From Maricaulis sp947259345 (lineage in GTDB: Bacteria > Pseudomonadota > Alphaproteobacteria > Caulobacterales > Maricaulaceae), in the NCBI GenBank assembly GCA_965217205.1, contig OZ244254.1, positions 434,001-498,000 of the forward strand: a stretch of DNA of 64,000 bases. Reading direction: 5' to 3'. Positions 60,192 through 64,000 of the stretch are shown piece after piece (positions within the stretch are counted from its first letter, which is position 1; the number at the start of each line of letters is the position of its first letter). The translations under genes were made by a program, and so were the position numbers. The notes under the pieces are model-generated. The model ran no database searches. It saw nothing but the letters and a program-made list of their open reading frames with translations, and was not told where the DNA came from.

Positions 60192-60222
60192 AAGGGCCGC
60201 GGACCTAGTCTGCGGCCCTTTT
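60192..60222 (+). terminator. Intrinsic terminator of the petABC operon
   Basis: AAGGGCCGC and GCGGCCCTT are exact complements, extended inward by four more pairs with one G-T, and followed by TTTT. It begins 27 bp after the petC stop. Confidence 0.85.
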
Positions 60223-60260
60223 CGTTTCCGGCTGGCACCGGCGCTCAAGGGGCAATGACC

Positions 60261-61133
60261 ATGACGACCTGGACACTCGGCATCATCGGTGGCTCGGGCC
60301 TCTATGCGCTTGACGGGCTCAGCGATGTCCGCACGGACACCATCGAGACCCCATGGGGCGCTCCGTCCGCACCGCTGACCCGCGGTCATCTCAACGGGAT
60401 CGAGCTGGTCTTCCTGCCGCGCCATGGCGCCGGGCATGCCATCCCGCCGTCGGAGATACCCTTTCGCGCCAATATCGCGGCGCTGAAAATGGCCGGCTGC
60501 ACCGACCTTCTCTCCATCTCCGCCTGTGGATCGCTGCGGGAGGATTTGCCGCCGGGCCAATTCGTCATGGTCGACCAGTATGTCGACCGCACGGTGGGGC
60601 GCCAGCGCTCCTTCTTCGGGACGGGCTGTGTCGCCCATGTGCCGATGGCACAGCCGGTCTGTTCGCGCCTGGCCGGTCTGGCCGCCGAAGCCGGTGAGGC
60701 GGAGGCTGTGCCGGTCACCCGCGGCGGCACCTATCTGGCGATGGAAGGGCCGCAATTTTCCACCCGTGCCGAGAGCGAGCTGTATCGGCAATGGGGGATG
60801 GATGTGATCGGCATGACCAACATGCCCGAGGCCCGTCTGGCCCGCGAGGCCGAGCTGCCCTATGCCTCCATCGCCATGGTCACCGATTATGATTGCTGGC
60901 GCGATGTCGGCGAAAGTGTTGACGTCGCCACGGTACTGGCCGTGATGAAGTCGAACACCATCGCCGCCAAACGCCTGCTCGCGCGGCTGGCCGCCACACT
61001 CGCGCAGACACCGCGAACGCCGGCGCCGGGCGGGATCGAGACCTGTCTCGATTCGGCCATCATCACCCCGCCGACGGCCCGTGACCCAATCCTGGTGAAG
61101 CGGTTGCAGGCCATCGCTGGCCGGGTGCTCTGA
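60261..61133 (+). CDS. mtnP: MtnP, methylthioadenosine phosphorylase
   Basis: A 290-aa purine-nucleoside-phosphorylase-family enzyme. LGIIGGSGLYALDGL holds the phosphate-binding start, PRHGAGHAIPPSEIPFRANI follows, then the base-binding region MEGPQFSTRAESELYRQWG and GMTNMPEARLAREAELPYAS with TDYDCW, typical of methylthioadenosine phosphorylase. It splits methylthioadenosine to adenine and methylthioribose-1-phosphate. The apt gene for adenine salvage lies 1.9 kb downstream. ATG 60261 has AAGGGG 8 bases upstream; ATG 60255 is too close to it. Confidence 0.92.
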   Translation: MTTWTLGIIGGSGLYALDGLSDVRTDTIETPWGAPSAPLTRGHLNGIELVFLPRHGAGHAIPPSEIPFRANIAALKMAGCTDLLSISACGSLREDLPPGQFVMVDQYVDRTVGRQRSFFGTGCVAHVPMAQPVCSRLAGLAAEAGEAEAVPVTRGGTYLAMEGPQFSTRAESELYRQWGMDVIGMTNMPEARLAREAELPYASIAMVTDYDCWRDVGESVDVATVLAVMKSNTIAAKRLLARLAATLAQTPRTPAPGGIETCLDSAIITPPTARDPILVKRLQAIAGRVL

Positions 61134-61190
61134 TCGCGCCTCACGGGCATTTCACTGGACCGGTGCCGGGCGCAGTGCTTGGATGGCATC

Positions 61191-61934
61191 ATGTTGATCC
61201 GCCTGCTGTTCCTGATTGCCGCCAGCCTGGCGCTTGTCGTGCCTGCTTCCGTCCAGGCGGCTGACCGCCTATCCTTCATGCCGCTCGACCCGGACAGTTT
61301 CGCCGATAGTCGCAATGGCGTCGTGCGCCTGTTTTGTGAGGACCCGACGAATGGTCATGCCTATGTCAGTCGGGCCGTATTGCTGGATGTATCGGGCGCG
61401 CGTGGCGATCATGACGTCCTGCTCGCCGCGCGTCACGGCGTGACCGGTCAAGGCGGCGAGCGTCAATGCCGGGTCTATGGCGAGGACGAAGAGACCGGCC
61501 GGATCATCGAAATGGTCCTCGCCCCGCAGGACCCGCGCGAGGACAATGAATTCGGCGAGGACTGGGCAATCCTGAGAACCGCCGGACGGCTGCCCGCCGG
61601 CATCACGCGCCTGCAGGCGGCCGGTGCCGGTCCCGGCATCACGGGCGGCCTGACGATGGTCAATCGGGTCATGGACAATCGCGCCTGCCGCGTCGAGCGG
61701 ATCGAGCACTGGGCCGATGAGCGTCTCATCGTGCATACCTGTCCTTCGCGTCCGGGCCTGTCCGGCTCGCCCATGGTGACCATGATCAAGGGCGTGCCGC
61801 ATGTGGTCGGCTTGCACGTCGGTCAATATGTGATGTTGCAGGAGGATAGTCGCCGCTACGGCGTCGCCCGACGCTTGTCGGACCACTTTCTTGAAACGCT
61901 GATCAGCTTCATCGAGGCGGATACAGCGCGCTGA
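61191..61934 (+). CDS. Secreted trypsin-like serine protease
   Basis: A 247-aa protein with a signal peptide (about 1-24, cleaved after VQA). The three segments expected for a chymotrypsin-fold protease are present in order: VLLAARHGV (His), GEDWAILR (Asp) and CPSRPGLSGSPMV (Ser). Two Cys pairs could form disulfides. This is a small single-domain enzyme without a PDZ domain, unlike DegP. Start between ATG 61179 and 61191 is uncertain; the latter gives the better signal peptide. Substrate unknown. Confidence 0.8.
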   Translation: MLIRLLFLIAASLALVVPASVQAADRLSFMPLDPDSFADSRNGVVRLFCEDPTNGHAYVSRAVLLDVSGARGDHDVLLAARHGVTGQGGERQCRVYGEDEETGRIIEMVLAPQDPREDNEFGEDWAILRTAGRLPAGITRLQAAGAGPGITGGLTMVNRVMDNRACRVERIEHWADERLIVHTCPSRPGLSGSPMVTMIKGVPHVVGLHVGQYVMLQEDSRRYGVARRLSDHFLETLISFIEADTAR

Positions 61935-61997
61935 TCCCTGCCCCCTTTCCCCGTCCGCAGGCCTCGTCCATAACAGGGCTCCAATGGGGAGTGGGAC

Positions 61998-62396
61998 ATG
62001 TTTGTGATTTCCGGAATTTATCTCGCCGCCATGGCGGTTCAGGACCTGACTTTCCCAACGCCGCGTCCGGCCGTGGAGTGTGCGGCCCATCTGACCAATT
62101 GGAATGCCCGCCGCAATTGCCTGCGTGACCTGCTGGACACGGCCGAGGACCGGCTCGACACCGCCGCCGAGGCGGCGCGCACGGAAGCCGAGGCCGTCGA
62201 CGCCGATTCCGGCGGGCGCTTCGGCGCTCTTGAAGCCTTCGATGCGGCCCAGTCCGCCTGGACGACCTATCGCGACGCCGAATGCACGCGCCGCTCAGCG
62301 GCGATGTTCCTGTCCGAGGCCTCGCGTGAGGAAATCACCCTGGATTGCCAAATCAGCCTGACCCGGGCCCGCGCCGACGAGCTCGCGGAGCGCTGA
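61998..62396 (+). CDS. LprI/DUF1311-family protein
   Basis: A 132-aa protein with a hydrophobic N-terminus that may be a weak signal peptide. The mature part fits the LprI-type (DUF1311) helical fold: paired Cys in VECAAHLTNWNARRNC, then AFDAAQSAWTTYRDAEC and LDCQISLTRARADEL. LprI of mycobacteria inhibits lysozyme, though most DUF1311 proteins have no tested role. It is followed by the GST gene after 1 bp, with a GTG start. Confidence 0.78.
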   Translation: MFVISGIYLAAMAVQDLTFPTPRPAVECAAHLTNWNARRNCLRDLLDTAEDRLDTAAEAARTEAEAVDADSGGRFGALEAFDAAQSAWTTYRDAECTRRSAAMFLSEASREEITLDCQISLTRARADELAER

Positions 62397-62397
62397 G

Positions 62398-63039
62398 GTG
62401 GAGACGCCGATCCTCTATATCGGCAATCGCCGCTTCTCCAGCTGGTCGCTGCGCGCCTGGCTGGTGATGAAGAAGGCGGGCCTGGCCTTTGACGAGACGC
62501 TTGTACCGCTCAACCAGGCGGATACCCGGCAGGCCCTCTCGGCGATCTCGCCGGGCGGGACGGTGCCAGCGCTGCACACCCGCAATGCGGTGATCTGGGA
62601 CTCCCTGGCGATCTGCGAATGGGCGGCCGAACAGGCGCCGGAACTCTGGCCGGTCCATGAAGGTCAGCGCGGCCGCGCCCGGTCGGCGGTCGCCATGATG
62701 CATGCCGGTTTCATGGCCCTTCGCGAGACTTGTCCGATGGATCTGTGCCGGTCGCCCTCGGCGATTATGCTGACTGATGCCACCCAGCTGGATATCGCCA
62801 GGCTCCAGGCCCTCTGGCATGATGTCAAAAGCGTCGATGGTCCCTGGTTGTTCGGGCGCTGGAGCATTGCCGACGCCGTCTTCACGCCGGTTGCGGCGCG
62901 TTTTTATGCCTATGACATTCCCCTGCACGCTGAGGCGCAAGCCTATTGCGACACGCTGCTGGCCGATGAAGACTATCGCGTCTGGCACCAGGCCGCCCAG
63001 GCCGAGACTTTCGCCAACCCGTATGACAACCCGATCTAG
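62398..63039 (+). CDS. Glutathione S-transferase family protein
   Basis: A 213-aa protein. The N-terminal thioredoxin-like domain has the Ser-type active region IGNRRFSSWSLRAWLVM, the cis-Pro in GGTVPAL and DSLAICEW for glutathione binding; the C-terminal helical domain (about 85-205) is typical. The sequence resembles the GST/YfcF or maleylacetoacetate isomerase-like bacterial group, but substrate is not clear. The start is GTG 62398, with GGAG 7 bases upstream inside the preceding gene. Confidence 0.88.
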   Translation: METPILYIGNRRFSSWSLRAWLVMKKAGLAFDETLVPLNQADTRQALSAISPGGTVPALHTRNAVIWDSLAICEWAAEQAPELWPVHEGQRGRARSAVAMMHAGFMALRETCPMDLCRSPSAIMLTDATQLDIARLQALWHDVKSVDGPWLFGRWSIADAVFTPVAARFYAYDIPLHAEAQAYCDTLLADEDYRVWHQAAQAETFANPYDNPI

Positions 63040-63060
63040 CGCGAGACCGAGACTGAACCC

Positions 63061-63588
63061 ATGGATTTGAAAGCCGCGATCCGCACCATTCCGGACTATC
63101 CCAAGCCGGGTATCCAGTTCCGCGATGTCACCACGCTGATCGGCGATGCGCGTGCCTTCCGCGTCGCCGTCGATCGCATGGTTCAGCCCTGGGCCGGGGC
63201 CAAGATCGACCAGGTCGCCGGCACCGAGGCCCGCGGCTTCATTCTCGGCGGCGCTGTCGCCCACCAGCTCTCGGTCGGCTTCACGCTCGTGCGCAAGCGC
63301 GGCAAGCTGCCCCATCGCACCCTGATCGAGGAATACGAGCTGGAGTACGGCCAGGATGCGATCGAGATTCATGTCGATGCCATCACCGAAGGGGACCGGG
63401 TCCTTCTGGTTGATGATCTCATCGCAACCGGCGGTACGGCCGAGGCGTCGATCAAGCTTCTCCAGCGGGCGGGGGCAACGGTTGTCGGCGCCGCCTTCAT
63501 CATCGATCTGCCCGATCTGGGCGGAGCCAAGCGTATCGAGGCGCTGGGCGTTCCGGTCTCCAGCCTGGTGGCGTTCGAGGGGGATTAG
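63061..63588 (+). CDS. apt: Apt, adenine phosphoribosyltransferase
   Basis: A 175-aa enzyme that makes AMP from adenine and PRPP. The start MDLKAAIRTIPDYPKPGIQF and the sequence FRDVTTLIGD are family marks. The PRPP-binding loop is DRVLLVDDLIATGGTAEA, and GTEARGFILGGAVA and FTLVRKRGKLPH complete the site. It can salvage adenine released by the MtnP encoded upstream. It lies 21 bp after the GST gene. Confidence 0.96.
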   Translation: MDLKAAIRTIPDYPKPGIQFRDVTTLIGDARAFRVAVDRMVQPWAGAKIDQVAGTEARGFILGGAVAHQLSVGFTLVRKRGKLPHRTLIEEYELEYGQDAIEIHVDAITEGDRVLLVDDLIATGGTAEASIKLLQRAGATVVGAAFIIDLPDLGGAKRIEALGVPVSSLVAFEGD

Positions 63589-63695
63589 GCACGCTTTGTA
63601 TTGCTCTCCGATATGTGATCGGATCGCGCGCCTTGCGACTTTCCTGCCCCAGCTTTGCAGCTAGGGTGCCGGTCTGAAATACGGGGAAAGACATC

Positions 63696-64000
63696 ATGTT
63701 CGTCGGTCACTACGGTCCGGCCCTTGCCGGCAAAGCCATCGCCCGGTCAGTGCCGCTCTGGGCCTTTTTCCTGGCGGTGCAGTTTGTTGATGTCCTGTGG
63801 GGCGTTTTCATCGCCAACGGCATCGAGCATGTCCGTATCGTGCCCGGCTTTACCGAGGCCAACCCGCTCGACCTCTATGACATGCCGATAACCCATTCCC
63901 TGCCGGGCGCGCTGGGCTGGTCGGTGTTTGCCGGTCTTGTCTGGATGGGGCTTGCGCCGCGTCAGAAACGCCTCGGCGGTCTGGCGATCGGGCTGGCAGT
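63696..64000 (+). CDS. Conserved membrane protein, N-terminal fragment
   Basis: The gene runs off the right edge; 101 codons are visible. It starts MFVGHYGPALAGKAIARSVP and has membrane helices at about residues 20-41 and 71-88, with a short loop containing VRIVPGFTEANPLDLYDMP and the sequence PITHSL just before the second helix. The His and Asp residues in HYG, DLYDMP and THS recall membrane-bound metal-dependent hydrolases of the YdjM type, but this is tentative. GGGGAAAG lies upstream of the ATG. Confidence 0.7.
   Translation, partial: MFVGHYGPALAGKAIARSVPLWAFFLAVQFVDVLWGVFIANGIEHVRIVPGFTEANPLDLYDMPITHSLPGALGWSVFAGLVWMGLAPRQKRLGGLAIGLA

Overview
This window reads as chromosomal DNA of a GC-rich, flagellated, aerobic alphaproteobacterium close to Caulobacter, most likely a Maricaulis-type member of the Hyphomonadaceae or Maricaulaceae. 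The evidence is a fliF-fliG-fliH(flbE)-fliN-flbD operon in Caulobacter order, a SciP (DUF1153) gene with a CtrA-like box, hook genes divergent from flgK-flgL with sigma-54 promoters as in the Caulobacter flbG/flaN region, and a petABC bc1 operon. The species is inferred, not shown.

Layout. 1-8.4 kb: on the minus strand, the early flagellar operon fliF, fliG, fliH, fliN, flbD, flhA, flhF and the start of flhG. 8.6-8.9 kb: sciP. 9.1-16.9 kb: hook genes fliK-flgD-flgE (minus) diverge from flgK-flgL (plus) across a 0.5 kb control region with two sigma-54 promoters, a perfect 16-bp inverted repeat and a possible small leader gene. 17-24 kb: mnmA, a repeat-rich 0.75 kb gap, a Sel1-like protein, a CPBP protease, a thiolase, a GNAT enzyme, two paralogous small membrane proteins beside a TetR regulator, and an Lrp-type regulator. 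24-31 kb: the branched-chain 2-oxoacid dehydrogenase genes E1a-E1b-E2, then an opposite-strand semialdehyde dehydrogenase, then E3. Related palindromic elements follow E2 and E3. 31-36 kb: thioesterase, malate/lactate-type dehydrogenase, secreted TonB-C protein, chemoreceptor and a CAT-anticodon tRNA. 36-43.7 kb: sterol-desaturase-like hydroxylase, membrane-linked AraC regulator, hybrid kinase, cutA, queC-queE, two paralogous secreted proteins and a small lipoprotein. 43.8-50.5 kb: a four-gene MoxR/DUF58/BatA-like cluster. 50.6-53.4 kb: DUF1285, Nudix, DUF6111 and CCA-adding enzyme. 53.4-57.2 kb: CPBP protease, AraC regulator, an unrecognised gene with a sigma-54 promoter, hemF, trmL. 57.4-60.2 kb: petABC. 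60.2-64 kb: mtnP, trypsin-like protein, LprI-like protein, GST, apt and a partial membrane protein.

How it fits together. CtrA-like boxes sit before fliF and sciP, and SciP is known to inhibit CtrA. FlbD, encoded in the fliF operon, is known to activate sigma-54 promoters of the hook and filament-junction genes. The three strong sigma-54 matches here lie before fliK, before the flgK leader and before the unrecognised gene at 55084-55536, which makes that gene a candidate new flagellar-regulon member. The other main observation is a one-base deletion that breaks petB in the sequence as given. No CRISPR array, prophage or intact insertion sequence was seen.
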